In this document: piece after piece, positions 53,301 through 61,868 of the stretch
Position numbering within the stretch: the first letter of the stretch is position 1
Layout: each line of letters begins with the position of its first letter
Assembly (NCBI RefSeq): GCF_002843315.1
Contig: NZ_MVDD01000016.1
Coordinates: 27,602-91,601 of the forward strand
Direction: 5' to 3'
DNA from: Labilibaculum filiforme
Lineage (GTDB): Bacteria; Bacteroidota; Bacteroidia; Bacteroidales; Marinifilaceae
DNA: 64,000 nucleotides
Program-made: the position numbers and the translations under genes
The notes under the pieces: model-generated
What the model was told of the DNA's origin: nothing
The model's input: only the letters and a program-made list of their open reading frames with translations
Database searches by the model: none

Positions 53301-53374
53301 CTACGATTAATTTCGTAGATAAAGATATACGAAACTTATCGTATTACAAAAATAAAATACGATATTTTTCGTAG
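53301..53374 (-). promoter_or_regulatory. Three BlaI-type operators over the blaI promoter
   Basis: Three palindromes share TACGA-N6-TCGTA: CTACGA-N6-TCGTAG at 53301-53318, ATACGA-N6-TCGTAT at 53327-53344 and ATACGA-N6-TCGTAG at 53357-53374. On the minus strand TTTG (53347-53350), a 19-base spacer and TATCTTTA (53320-53327) form the promoter, so the middle operator fills the spacer and the outer ones flank the boxes. This layout fits repression by the BlaI-like protein encoded immediately downstream. Confidence 0.8.
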
Positions 53375-53535
53375 TAACTGATTTTTTCTAGGAAGATTTG
53401 TAATAAAAAATGATTATAAATACGTAGGTAAAACACTATTGCTCTTTACTTAATGCTTTTTTTTTCGTAATTTGAATAGTACCTCCTTATTTTAATATAA
53501 TAGGTGGTGGAAGTAGGAACAGGAAACCAAAACCC

Positions 53536-53570
53536 AATTGGCAATGCCAATTAAAGGTCGTTACGACCTT
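53536..53570. repeat. Pair of 7-3-7 mini-hairpins
   Basis: AATTGGC-aat-GCCAATT (53536-53552) and AAGGTCG-tta-CGACCTT (53554-53570): two perfect 7-bp stems with 3-base loops, one base apart. The architecture is the same as in the 22.2 kb array. Confidence 0.8.
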
Positions 53571-53609
53571 ATGCAAAGTGAATGTTTTTAACCAATAAAT
53601 CCAAATATT

Positions 53610-54083
53610 ATGCCTATTCGTAAATTAAAAGAGTTTTTAGATGAGCGACATGTAAAATATGTATCGATTCGGCATTCATCGGCCTATACGGCTCAGCAAG
53701 TTGCTTCATCGGCTCATATTCCGGGTAAAATGCTTGCAAAAACAGTTATGATTAGAGTGGATGGAAGAATGTGTATGGCGGTATTGCCTGCATCTTATTT
53801 AATTGACTTTGATTCATTAAAAAATATGCTGGGATGTAAGAAAGTAGAGCTGGCGCATGAGCAAGATTTTAAAAATATATTTCCACAATGTGAAGTGGGA
53901 GCAATGCCTCCATTTGGCAATTTATACAATTTGGAGGTTTATGTGGCTGAAAGTTTAGCCGAAGACGATGATATCGTTTTTAATGCAGGAACCCATACAG
54001 AGCTTATTATGCTTTCGTATGAAGATTTTCATAATTTAGTTGAACCGATTACTTTAAAGTTTACGCATAAAAGTTATGCTTAA
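53610..54083 (+). CDS. YbaK/aminoacyl-tRNA deacylase domain protein
   Basis: 157 residues forming a single YbaK/ProRS-insertion domain: TAQQVASSAHIPGKMLAKTV with the catalytic Lys, MAVLPASYLIDF, CEVGAMPPFGN (the G-x-x-P loop) and FNAGTHTELIMLSYEDF. The family clears wrongly charged tRNAs (Cys- or Ala-tRNA). The substrate here cannot be told. It also resembles stand-alone stress-linked members. Single gene. Confidence 0.85.
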   Translation: MPIRKLKEFLDERHVKYVSIRHSSAYTAQQVASSAHIPGKMLAKTVMIRVDGRMCMAVLPASYLIDFDSLKNMLGCKKVELAHEQDFKNIFPQCEVGAMPPFGNLYNLEVYVAESLAEDDDIVFNAGTHTELIMLSYEDFHNLVEPITLKFTHKSYA

Positions 54084-54093
54084 ATAAATAAAA

Positions 54094-54156
54094 ATGAAAC
54101 CTCCATTCGTGAATATTCCTGCACGAACAGGATTAGTTACGGATGGAAAGTTTCAT
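54094..54156. terminator. Long imperfect hairpin between convergent genes
   Basis: ATGAAACCTCCATTCGT pairs imperfectly with ACGGATGGAAAGTTTCAT across a 28-base loop that has its own internal pairing (TCCTG with CAGGA). It lies between the convergent YbaK-like and amidase genes and can act as a terminator for both. Confidence 0.5.
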
Positions 54157-54214
54157 CTGATAGAAACACAAAATTTATAAACAGATGAAACAAATAATTG
54201 ATTCTTTTTTGTTC

Positions 54215-55201
54215 TTACTTCTTTTTAAATAGTAAATAATTTTCTTGTATTCCTTCACTCAACCACATTGCTAAGGCTTGTCGATTTTCTGATTTTAAAA
54301 AACGTATCTGATCGTTGTGGTTATTGATATTTCCTAACTCAATAAATACCGATGGTGGTGTTGTTGTTTGCAGCATGTACAACTTTCTGGTACCAATAGT
54401 TCCTTCGTAACCTCGATTTGGTTGAAATTCATCATATTTATCTTTCATTTTTTGTTGCAAGGCAAGTGCTAAATTTTTGCCTTTACGACTAATGGCGTGA
54501 TGATAGAAATAAACATCAGTGCTGTTTCCTTTTCCTCTTGAATCAAGATGTAGAATGATTAAACGTTGGTAGGTAGATTTTTTCTCATTTCGCGCTAGTA
54601 TGTTAATCGCGGCAGCTCTTTGTCTTAAGCGTGGAGTATGTTTTCGGGGAATTCGCTGCGATGGATAGCAAAGCTCATCTTTATCTGGTTTTAGGTACTT
54701 TTCATCTCTAATTCCATCATCGGGATCCTGAATTATAAAGTGCACTTTGGCACCGTGAGAGAGTAGCTCTTTACCCATTCTTAGTACAATGTCGTACGCG
54801 TACTCATCTTCGGTAATTTTATGACCTGCAATAGTTCCTACTGCTCCGGGATCCGGACCACCATGTCCGGCAACTAAATAAATTACCGCTCCGTTCATGG
54901 TAGTATCCATCTGTTTTACCGTTTGATGATCTTCACCTAATATGCTAACTTGATGGGTTAAAATTCGAAGTGGGATCTTGTATCTTTTGCCGGCAATTAA
55001 ATTCCCGTTTTTGGTAAATCTTCCTTTGTTTAATTCCTTAAAGCTCTCTAAGTCGGTTGCGGGAGAGATGTGGTTTCGTAGTAAAAAGGAGTTGAATCCT
55101 TCGCCATTTTTGACACTACTCCATTCGTAGTTTTTCTGGGCGTGTAAAGAATTAATAGTTAAAAGAAAAATGGTGAAAGAGATGAGAATATATCGAATCA
55201 T
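54215..55201 (-). CDS. N-acetylmuramoyl-L-alanine amidase (Amidase_3)
   Basis: 328 residues: signal peptide ending NSLHAQ (about 22), a LysM-like stretch (about 30-75, FLLRNHISPATDLESFKELN), then an Amidase_3 domain with zinc ligands in LVAGHGGPDPGA, a Glu in ITEDEYAYD and LILHLDSRG, and the catalytic Glu in VFIELGNINN. It cuts the amide bond between muramic acid and the peptide in the periplasm. It precedes no obvious partner. Confidence 0.88.
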   Translation of the reverse strand: MIRYILISFTIFLLTINSLHAQKNYEWSSVKNGEGFNSFLLRNHISPATDLESFKELNKGRFTKNGNLIAGKRYKIPLRILTHQVSILGEDHQTVKQMDTTMNGAVIYLVAGHGGPDPGAVGTIAGHKITEDEYAYDIVLRMGKELLSHGAKVHFIIQDPDDGIRDEKYLKPDKDELCYPSQRIPRKHTPRLRQRAAAINILARNEKKSTYQRLIILHLDSRGKGNSTDVYFYHHAISRKGKNLALALQQKMKDKYDEFQPNRGYEGTIGTRKLYMLQTTTPPSVFIELGNINNHNDQIRFLKSENRQALAMWLSEGIQENYLLFKKK

Positions 55202-55307
55202 TTTTTGTGCTTAATTTCATGAAAAGATAAAAATAAGTGTTTTATTATAAAATCTCGTCATTTAAATTGCAATTAGCAGTTAATCAAAGTTCAATAGCTT
55301 TTCTATT

Positions 55308-56183
55308 TTACGGAATAGTAATTGTTTCCGATGCGATTGCATAGGAGGCGAAAATTCCATATCCCGCGTTAATATTGGAATGAAGATTTACCTTATTGTA
55401 AAAAGGCAAATCGTCGCGATTGTAAAAAACAATTAGGGATCGTTCATATTTGAAATAATCGGGTGTAATGTGGTATAATTCCAATTTATATTCTTGATTT
55501 GTATTAGAACTATTAGAATTTGAATGGTGAATGTATATGGAAATAGTATTGCCATTTACCTTTAAGTTTTCGTCTGAAAATGTACGACTACCGTAAAGCA
55601 TATTTTTCTTTATTCCTATCGAATTTTCGGACAAATTGCCATTGAAAATAATATTGTCGCTATAAAAATCTACAGGAATGTATGACGTCCCAGTATGTGC
55701 TTTTAGAAGAATCATATAGTAGTTTTCTTGAATTGGGTTGTCGTTAAATTGAAAGGTGAACTTCAATTTATCTTCTCCTATCTCCTGATAGCTAATGGTT
55801 TCTATATCGATTCGTTCTATTGTTTCTGTTTCGGAGTTTGCGGTTTCTAAATTAGGGGAAGAAACTTCAATTTGATAGGAGCTATTTTTAAGAACAAGAT
55901 TTGAGTTTAGAGAATACCAGCCATCGCTTTCAAATTTCATTTTTCCCAACAACTGATTGTTTTCTTTTATAATAATACTGGCATTGGATAAGGAATTGTT
56001 GGAGGATTGATTCTGAAAAGAAGAACTTTTACTTACATGAACTCGGAGGACACTATCTACTCCGAGTAATGAATTGATTACTAATTTTGGTTCTTCTTTG
56101 GGGATTGGAACCTCCAGTTCATCTTCGCAGGAAGAAAGGAGGAATAAAAAACAAATAGGAAGAAAAAGGAAGCGAAATTTCAT
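55308..56183 (-). CDS. DUF4249 lipoprotein, partner of the TonB receptor
   Basis: 291 residues. Lipoprotein signal ends LLSSCEDELEVP and the early part LVINSLLGVDS plus VHVSKSS is typical of DUF4249. The rest is beta-rich. The gene follows the TonB receptor by 11 bases, so it is co-transcribed. DUF4249 proteins regularly accompany SusC/FecA-type receptors lacking SusD and probably bind the ligand on the surface; that role is inferred. Confidence 0.85.
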   Translation of the reverse strand: MKFRFLFLPICFLFLLSSCEDELEVPIPKEEPKLVINSLLGVDSVLRVHVSKSSSFQNQSSNNSLSNASIIIKENNQLLGKMKFESDGWYSLNSNLVLKNSSYQIEVSSPNLETANSETETIERIDIETISYQEIGEDKLKFTFQFNDNPIQENYYMILLKAHTGTSYIPVDFYSDNIIFNGNLSENSIGIKKNMLYGSRTFSDENLKVNGNTISIYIHHSNSNSSNTNQEYKLELYHITPDYFKYERSLIVFYNRDDLPFYNKVNLHSNINAGYGIFASYAIASETITIP

Positions 56184-56194
56184 GATAGTTTTAC

Positions 56195-58783
56195 TTAAAA
56201 TTTATAGGAATAGCTTACGCTTGGCAGAAAAGCAAACAGGCTAATTTGCTTTAAAGTATAACTGGTAGTACCAAATTGATTTTGGTTCTCACGAATGGAA
56301 ACGTAGTTGGCATTTTTTCTGTTGTACACATTATTAATGCTAATATTCCATGTTCTTACTCCATGTTTTTTAAATTTTCTAAAATTAATTGAGAAATCCA
56401 TTCTATGATAATCTGGTAAACGAAATTCATTTCTGTGCGAAAAAATTGGGGTAGAAGATATGTTTTCCGGATAATATGGCGAAATGGTACTTATATTGGT
56501 TGAAGAGAGGGTAGCAGGTAAACCACTTCCGTATACCCAAGCTAAAGAAAAATCGACTTTTTTGTTGATTTTTTGATTTAGCAGAATTGAGAAATCGTGG
56601 TTTCGATCGTAGGGAGAAGCAAAGGTTTTGCCTTCATTTATTTTCGGATATTTTACAAACGATTTGGAAAATGTGTAGGCCATATTTCCTGTCGTTTTCC
56701 CTTTGTTTTTACTTAAATTAAACTCTAAGCCTTGGCTCCATGCTTTTCCTGCTTCTACTGTGTTTTCCCAATCAGTATTTACATTCTGAAAAAAATAAGT
56801 GTCGCTAAATTCTAAAATATTACGTGATAATTTGTGGTAATATTCGGCGCTAAATTTTATAGATTTTGAAAATGCATAATTTGCTCCTCCGGTATATTGA
56901 AAACAATCGATCGGTTTAATTTTGCTTGTTACTGGCAACCACAGATCGGTAGGTAAACTAAGAGTGCTACTTGTTACCAAATGAAGGTATTGAGTCATTT
57001 GCGAAAAACTTCCAGTTATTGTCCATTTTGGATGTAAATGGTATTGAGTACTAAACCTTGGTTCAAGGGTAGAGTAGTAAGTTCCTTCTACAATAAAGCT
57101 ACTCCAGCGCGATCCCATATTTATCAGTAGGTTTTTCCCGAACTGAATCTGACATTCTCCAAATAAAATTAGTTCTTTAGAGCTGATAACTTGATCGTTG
57201 GATGTGCTTTGTTCATTTTGTTCGTTGTTCTGGTATATCTCACTTCCTGGTTTTGTGTGGTGTAATGAGGTTTCCATTCCAAATTTTAGGTAGTGTTTTG
57301 AATCGGGAATCCAATCGAATTCAGATTTAAGTGTGAAATCACGGATGCCCGATCGAAATTCGTACTTGTAATTTTCCTTAAAATTTTCGCCTTCATTTTG
57401 TGACCATTTTTTATCCTTAACTAAAAAAGTGTACCTACTTAATATGAAGGATGTATTGCCAAAAAGGTGATTGTTGTATACATGATTCCATCGTAACGAA
57501 TTTGTGAAATTACCCCATCCTAGTTTATTTTCGGTTTTTTCTTTGGATGTTGTTTGCTGATCGGTATTTTTCACATGAATTAAATCGCCACCCCAATAAG
57601 TGCTGAAGAAAATTTTATCGCGTTGCGAGAATTTATGGGTGAGTTTAAAATTGAAATCTCCAAAGTAGTAACCGCCTGTGATATCGCTGTCGGCTAATTC
57701 AAAAATTCCTTTCACTAGTAAATCGAGATAGGAACGCCGAACCGAAAGATTAAAGGTGGTTTTGTCTTTTTTGATTGGTCCATGTAAATTAAATTTGGCT
57801 GTAAGTAATCCAATACTAAAGTCTCCACCTAGTTTTTTCGTATTTCCATCTTTCATACGAATATCGAGTACGGAAGATATTCTTCCACCGTAGCGAGCGG
57901 GAAAGCCACCTTTAATTAGTTTTACATGTTTAATGGCATCCGAATTAAAAATGGAAAATAAACCTAATAAATGAGAGGAATAGTAAACGGGAACATCATC
58001 GAGAAGAATTAAATTTTGAGCAGGGGAACCATTTCTTACGATGAATCCTCCAAGACCTTCGTTTGAAGATTGAACTCCAGGAAATTGAATTAGATTTTGG
58101 AATAGATCATTTTCACCGAACATTCCCGAATTGATGAATTTGTCGGAAGTTAGTGTATTGCTGCTTACGAATTGATGATTGATGTTATTGCTTTTTTCAT
58201 CGGCTACAACTTTAATTTCGTTAAGTATGTTTTTAGGTTCTAAAGCAATATTGATACTAGTATCTTGTTTTGGGAGTATAGGAATAATTACATCCTGATA
58301 GCCTACGTAGGAGATTTGAAGTTGTTGTAGTTTTTGGGGCAGTGAAAAGCTATAAAAACCAAAGTTATTGCTAATTGTTCCGGTATAGTTTTCTAAATTT
58401 ATGATGCTTGCATTAATTAGCGATTCGCCAGTATTAGAGTCGGTTATGAACCCACTGATGCTGTATTTTCGTTCGGCAGGAGGAATGCCTACTAAAAATA
58501 TTTTATTCTCTTTGCTAATTATTTTGAATGCTTTGGTATCAATAATTTCGTTGAGGAAGTATTTTAGATTTCCTGTTAAAGCGGGAAGTTCGATGTATTG
58601 ATTTGTATTTAATTCGCTGGTATAGCTAAATTCTACTCCGCTTTGTAAGCTTATTTCGTGGAGCAACTCGTGAAGCGGGTAGGAAATATTGGCAAACTTC
58701 AACTGCTTATGCAACGAAGACTCCTGGCTGTATAAGTAGAAAGAGAAAAGAAGGAAAGAAAATAGAGCAATAAATTTTCTCAT
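56195..58783 (-). CDS. TonB-dependent receptor with STN signalling domain
   Basis: 862 residues: signal peptide (to about 19, YLYSQ), an STN domain (about 25-100, NISYPLHELLHEISLQSGVE), a carboxypeptidase-regulatory-like domain (about 105-190, GFITDSNTGESLINASI), a plug (about 205-330, with QNLIQFPGVQSSNEGLGGF and LLDDVPVYYSSHLLG) and a 22-strand barrel ending FAFLPSVSYSYKF. The STN domain marks receptors that pass a signal to an anti-sigma factor; the FecR and sigma genes lie 2.7 kb upstream. The ligand is unknown. The gene has its own promoter at 58813-58844. Confidence 0.93.
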   Translation of the reverse strand: MRKFIALFSFLLFSFYLYSQESSLHKQLKFANISYPLHELLHEISLQSGVEFSYTSELNTNQYIELPALTGNLKYFLNEIIDTKAFKIISKENKIFLVGIPPAERKYSISGFITDSNTGESLINASIINLENYTGTISNNFGFYSFSLPQKLQQLQISYVGYQDVIIPILPKQDTSINIALEPKNILNEIKVVADEKSNNINHQFVSSNTLTSDKFINSGMFGENDLFQNLIQFPGVQSSNEGLGGFIVRNGSPAQNLILLDDVPVYYSSHLLGLFSIFNSDAIKHVKLIKGGFPARYGGRISSVLDIRMKDGNTKKLGGDFSIGLLTAKFNLHGPIKKDKTTFNLSVRRSYLDLLVKGIFELADSDITGGYYFGDFNFKLTHKFSQRDKIFFSTYWGGDLIHVKNTDQQTTSKEKTENKLGWGNFTNSLRWNHVYNNHLFGNTSFILSRYTFLVKDKKWSQNEGENFKENYKYEFRSGIRDFTLKSEFDWIPDSKHYLKFGMETSLHHTKPGSEIYQNNEQNEQSTSNDQVISSKELILFGECQIQFGKNLLINMGSRWSSFIVEGTYYSTLEPRFSTQYHLHPKWTITGSFSQMTQYLHLVTSSTLSLPTDLWLPVTSKIKPIDCFQYTGGANYAFSKSIKFSAEYYHKLSRNILEFSDTYFFQNVNTDWENTVEAGKAWSQGLEFNLSKNKGKTTGNMAYTFSKSFVKYPKINEGKTFASPYDRNHDFSILLNQKINKKVDFSLAWVYGSGLPATLSSTNISTISPYYPENISSTPIFSHRNEFRLPDYHRMDFSINFRKFKKHGVRTWNISINNVYNRKNANYVSIRENQNQFGTTSYTLKQISLFAFLPSVSYSYKF

Positions 58784-58812
58784 GTAAGTATGGGTTCAAA
58801 ATGATTAGGATT

Positions 58813-58844
58813 CAAATTTACCATATGTTATTATAAATGACAAA
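58813..58844 (-). promoter_or_regulatory. Bacteroidota promoter of the TonB receptor gene
   Basis: On the minus strand TTTG (58841-58844), a 20-base spacer and TAAATTTG (58813-58820), a full consensus match, 29 bases before the ATG. This makes the receptor and the DUF4249 gene a separate unit from the sigma/FecR genes. Confidence 0.75.
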
Positions 58845-58866
58845 GGGAAGCCCGAAGGCTTCCTTT
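58842..58866 (-). terminator. Terminator before the TonB receptor promoter
   Basis: AAAGGGAAGCC pairs with GGCTTCCTTT (one bulge) around CGAA. On the minus strand it follows the small exported protein gene by about 55 bases. It overlaps the -33 box of the next promoter. Confidence 0.6.
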
Positions 58867-58920
58867 ATTATATTGTAATTTTGTCCCAAAAGGAGTTGTA
58901 AGTAAACTTATTGTTAAAAA

Positions 58921-59376
58921 TTAGTTTGCTCTCTTAAAAATATATCTGGTAATATAAATTCCGTTTCTATCTCCTTTACCACTGTCACTTTCCACACCAC
59001 TGGTTACAAAAACAAGTTCCCATCCATCTGCACTAAGCTGATTAATTTTAGAGGAAGTTAGTGCATCATTCGATGCAATATTTTGGAAGTTGATACCAGT
59101 CATACTGTAGAAGTTTAATAATTTTGTTTCTGAAAATTTATCTACTTTGGCATCGGAGCGCTTTACATCCCCTTGTTTACTTTTTTTACCATCGGTTCGT
59201 TCGGTTGTAAATTCTTCCGCATTAATTGTGTCTTGTTGTTCAATTAATCTAGAACGACCAATTCCCATAGGAACAATAGATTCTACCGATGTAATAACTT
59301 TATATTTAAATGTTTGAGCTTGCGATTCCAATACGAATACAAATGCGATTACTGCAATAAATAATAATTTTTTCAT
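58921..59376 (-). CDS. Small exported protein with DUF4177-like end
   Basis: 151 residues with a signal peptide ending LESQAQ (about 20). The C-terminal part, INQLSADGWELVFVTSG followed by YITRYIFKR, has the GWEL plus RYIFKR pattern of DUF4177-type proteins. The middle is charged. It follows the DUF3575 gene by 36 bases and belongs to the sigma/FecR unit. Function unknown. Confidence 0.65.
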   Translation of the reverse strand: MKKLLFIAVIAFVFVLESQAQTFKYKVITSVESIVPMGIGRSRLIEQQDTINAEEFTTERTDGKKSKQGDVKRSDAKVDKFSETKLLNFYSMTGINFQNIASNDALTSSKINQLSADGWELVFVTSGVESDSGKGDRNGIYITRYIFKRAN

Positions 59377-59412
59377 TTTACTTTGTTGAAAATTAGTGAT
59401 AAAGAATATTTA

Positions 59413-59946
59413 TTAAAAAGCGATACCTACTGTAAGTCCTGCTCTTAGTGTAAAACCATCCCAGTTATCGGTATCGAAGTCTTCCTCGGCTCCCGATTTA
59501 GTATCCAGATTAATACTTGTATAGCCAGGGCCAAAAAACCATTCAAAACTTACTCTTTTTTTGAAAATATACTGTTGTCCAATAATTAGGCCCGCTCCAA
59601 AACCATTCAAAGTTGCTTCATCATTTACTTCATTTTCCAAATTGTAATGCAAATAACGAGTATAAGGCGCTACAAAAAATCCTTTTGGTGCTGCGGTTTC
59701 CGATAAGTAAAAACGGTATTCAGGAGTAATTCCCCAACCTCTTACTCTGGTGTCGTCCCAAGTATTTCCGGTGTATAAAATGCCAAACTGAATACTACTA
59801 TTATTGTTTAGTTTTTGCTCTACAAAAAATGATGCTGTGCGTACCAGTGGACTTAGTAAATTCGCTTTAATTACTGTGTTTTGCGCTTTTATAAAATTGC
59901 TCCCTGCGAGCATAACTAAAGCGAATAAAACGATTTTATTTCTCAT
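59413..59946 (-). CDS. DUF3575 outer-membrane protein
   Basis: 177 residues from the ATG at 59946. Signal peptide ends NFIKAQ; VIKANLLSPLVRTASFFVEQ and GWGITPEYRFYL are the DUF3575 pattern, and the protein ends FTLRAGLTVGIAF like a beta-barrel. It starts 4 bases after the FecR stop, so the two are co-translated. A small barrel within a sigma/anti-sigma unit may assist signalling or respond to it; inferred. Confidence 0.8.
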   Translation of the reverse strand: MRNKIVLFALVMLAGSNFIKAQNTVIKANLLSPLVRTASFFVEQKLNNNSSIQFGILYTGNTWDDTRVRGWGITPEYRFYLSETAAPKGFFVAPYTRYLHYNLENEVNDEATLNGFGAGLIIGQQYIFKKRVSFEWFFGPGYTSINLDTKSGAEEDFDTDNWDGFTLRAGLTVGIAF

Positions 59947-59950
59947 TCTT

Positions 59951-60940
59951 TCAATTTTTAATTTGTTTTTTCTCATCTGAAATAATTAGATGGTTTCCTT
60001 TTTGCATGATATGAATTTTTAGCAGCAGTTCTAGTTCATCAATAACTTTACCGATAGGCGCATTCGAAAATGAATTGGTGTAAGTGAGGGTATCTAATTT
60101 TACACTTTTGTTGGTGATTTTTACCCCGTAATAATTCTCAAGGTCACTAAATACGGTTGCCATTGGCGTGTTCTTAAACGTAAGAACATTTGTTTTCCAG
60201 GCATTAAAATTTAGTTCCTCGTTTTTCGATTCGCTTACTTTTTGCTTTTGAATCACTCCTTTTTCCCCTTTTGTTAGGTAAACTACTTCCTGAGTTTCTC
60301 TATTTTTCAGGCTAACTTTACCAGAGTTCACACTTACAATAGTTATTCCATCCGTTTCATTTTTAACATTGAAGCTGGTACCAAGCACTTCAATAATTGC
60401 ATCTCCGGATTTAATTATAAATGGTTTGGTAGGATTGGGCTTTACTTGAAAGTAAGCTTCTCCTATCATTTCTACATTTCTCACTTTTGAATTAAAATAT
60501 TTTGGGTAAATAATTTTACTCTCCTTGTTTAAGTACACCTGCGTTCCATCGGCTAATACAATTTTATTTTTGGTTTGCATACTTTTGTATTGCGAGTATT
60601 TTCCGAAACCTGGAGTTGTTTGATATAGGTACACCAAGCTAAGCGATAGTAAAATAAGAACGGTAGCTGCATATCGCATAAACAGATTTACCTTTTTTAG
60701 TTTTATCGTTTTACGTGATTTTGTCTTAATTATTTCCCAATCAGCAGTTTCATCAATATTTTGAAATACCTCAATTGCTTTGCCCGATTTCCAAATCTTT
60801 TGTAGACTAAGAAAAGTTGCTTCGTTGGCCGAATTAGCAGCAATCCATTCCTGGAATTGTAGCTGTTCCATATCCGAAGATGTTTCCTCTAAAATGGCTT
60901 TTAAAACCTGCTCGTCGATATATTGATTATTTTGTTTCAT
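59951..60940 (-). CDS. FecR family anti-sigma factor
   Basis: 329 residues from the ATG at 60940 (a longer frame to 60997 would add residues unlike the family). The N-terminal 85 residues are the cytoplasmic sigma-binding part (QFQEWIAANSANEATF), then a membrane helix (about 93-112), then the periplasmic FecR domain with VLADGTQVYLNKESKI, AYFQVKPNPTKPFII and GTSFNVKN. The STN-like C-terminal segment (TPMATVFSDLENYYGV) would meet the receptor's signal. It transmits receptor state to the sigma factor next door. Confidence 0.92.
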   Translation of the reverse strand: MKQNNQYIDEQVLKAILEETSSDMEQLQFQEWIAANSANEATFLSLQKIWKSGKAIEVFQNIDETADWEIIKTKSRKTIKLKKVNLFMRYAATVLILLSLSLVYLYQTTPGFGKYSQYKSMQTKNKIVLADGTQVYLNKESKIIYPKYFNSKVRNVEMIGEAYFQVKPNPTKPFIIKSGDAIIEVLGTSFNVKNETDGITIVSVNSGKVSLKNRETQEVVYLTKGEKGVIQKQKVSESKNEELNFNAWKTNVLTFKNTPMATVFSDLENYYGVKITNKSVKLDTLTYTNSFSNAPIGKVIDELELLLKIHIMQKGNHLIISDEKKQIKN

Positions 60941-61012
60941 TTTGCTGTTTGTAGTGATATGACAAATAAGAAGGACTATACACGTACACCAATTCACAAA
61001 AAATTGAACATA

Positions 61013-61588
61013 CTATTTTAGTGCATTAAATAAGGATATAATTAGCAATGTTGCCAGCATGGGGCCAATTGTTATCCGTAAGCTTTTTAGTGCTTTCGAG
61101 ATTTGGGTTTCAACCGTACGTTTCGAAATTCCTAATTGATCGGCAATTTCCTGATTGGTGAAACCATCCATTCTATTTAGTTTGAAAATTCGTTGGCATT
61201 GTTCAGGCAATTCATCAATGGCTTTAAAAAGGGCATATTCTAATTCGGTTTGCTCTAGTATTTTATCGGCTTGCAGGCTAAAACCAGAACTTAAATACTT
61301 AATATTTTCATGATGCGTAGCATGATTTTTTCTTTGTTTAATGGTATTTAAGCATGTGTTTCGAACCGAAGTATACAAATGTGCTTTTGCGGATGTGTGA
61401 ATTTTAACTGCGGCGCGATGATCGAACAGGTGAACAAAAACATCCTGAACAATTTCTCGAGAATCATCTAAATCAGATAGGAATTTGTTGGCATAAGCCG
61501 TTAGAACCGAATAATGTTCTTTGAATAATTCCTCTATTCTTGTTTCCGTTAGGTTTTCGAATTGTTGGTTTTTTAGCGCGTGTTCCAT
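61013..61588 (-). CDS. ECF sigma-70 factor (FecI-like)
   Basis: 191 residues from the ATG at 61588. Region 2 reads LFKEHYSVLTAYANKFL and EIVQDVFVHLFD; region 4 reads ELPEQCQRIFKLNR and NQEIADQLGISKRTVETQ, a helix-turn-helix. A hydrophobic tail MLATLLIISLF follows, which is common in Bacteroidota FecI-type factors. It leads a unit sigma-FecR-DUF3575-small exported protein, and probably drives that unit and perhaps the receptor. Confidence 0.93.
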   Translation of the reverse strand: MEHALKNQQFENLTETRIEELFKEHYSVLTAYANKFLSDLDDSREIVQDVFVHLFDHRAAVKIHTSAKAHLYTSVRNTCLNTIKQRKNHATHHENIKYLSSGFSLQADKILEQTELEYALFKAIDELPEQCQRIFKLNRMDGFTNQEIADQLGISKRTVETQISKALKSLRITIGPMLATLLIISLFNALK

Positions 61589-61810
61589 TTTTATTACTAG
61601 ACTGATTTGTGCGTGCAATAATTTTAAAAAGGGGAATTTAACCTCTTTCTAAACAATAGACAATTAAAATGGCTTGCACACGTATTATTAAATGAAAAAA
61701 AATCTTTTGTTTTACTGTGAAGTTAATTCCAGGTGTTATTTAAAACAATAAAAGAAAATAGGGAACAAGTAATTCTTTATTCGGATCTATTCGATTTTGA
61801 GGGAGATGCA

Positions 61811-61839
61811 AAAAACACCGAAACGGGGGAGCTTCGGTG
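61811..61839 (-). terminator. Terminator of the small membrane protein gene
   Basis: On the minus strand CACCGAA pairs with TTCGGTG across a 10-base loop and is followed by a T run. Confidence 0.75.
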
Positions 61840-61868
61840 CTGAATCTTTGTCTATTTCAAGTTCTCTT

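Larger units (their letters stand above)
53281..53609. other. Intergenic region, blaI / YbaK-like gene
   Basis: It contains the blaI promoter with three operators (53301-53374) and two mini-hairpins (53536-53570). The rest is AT-rich with no further signal that I can support. Confidence 0.6.
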
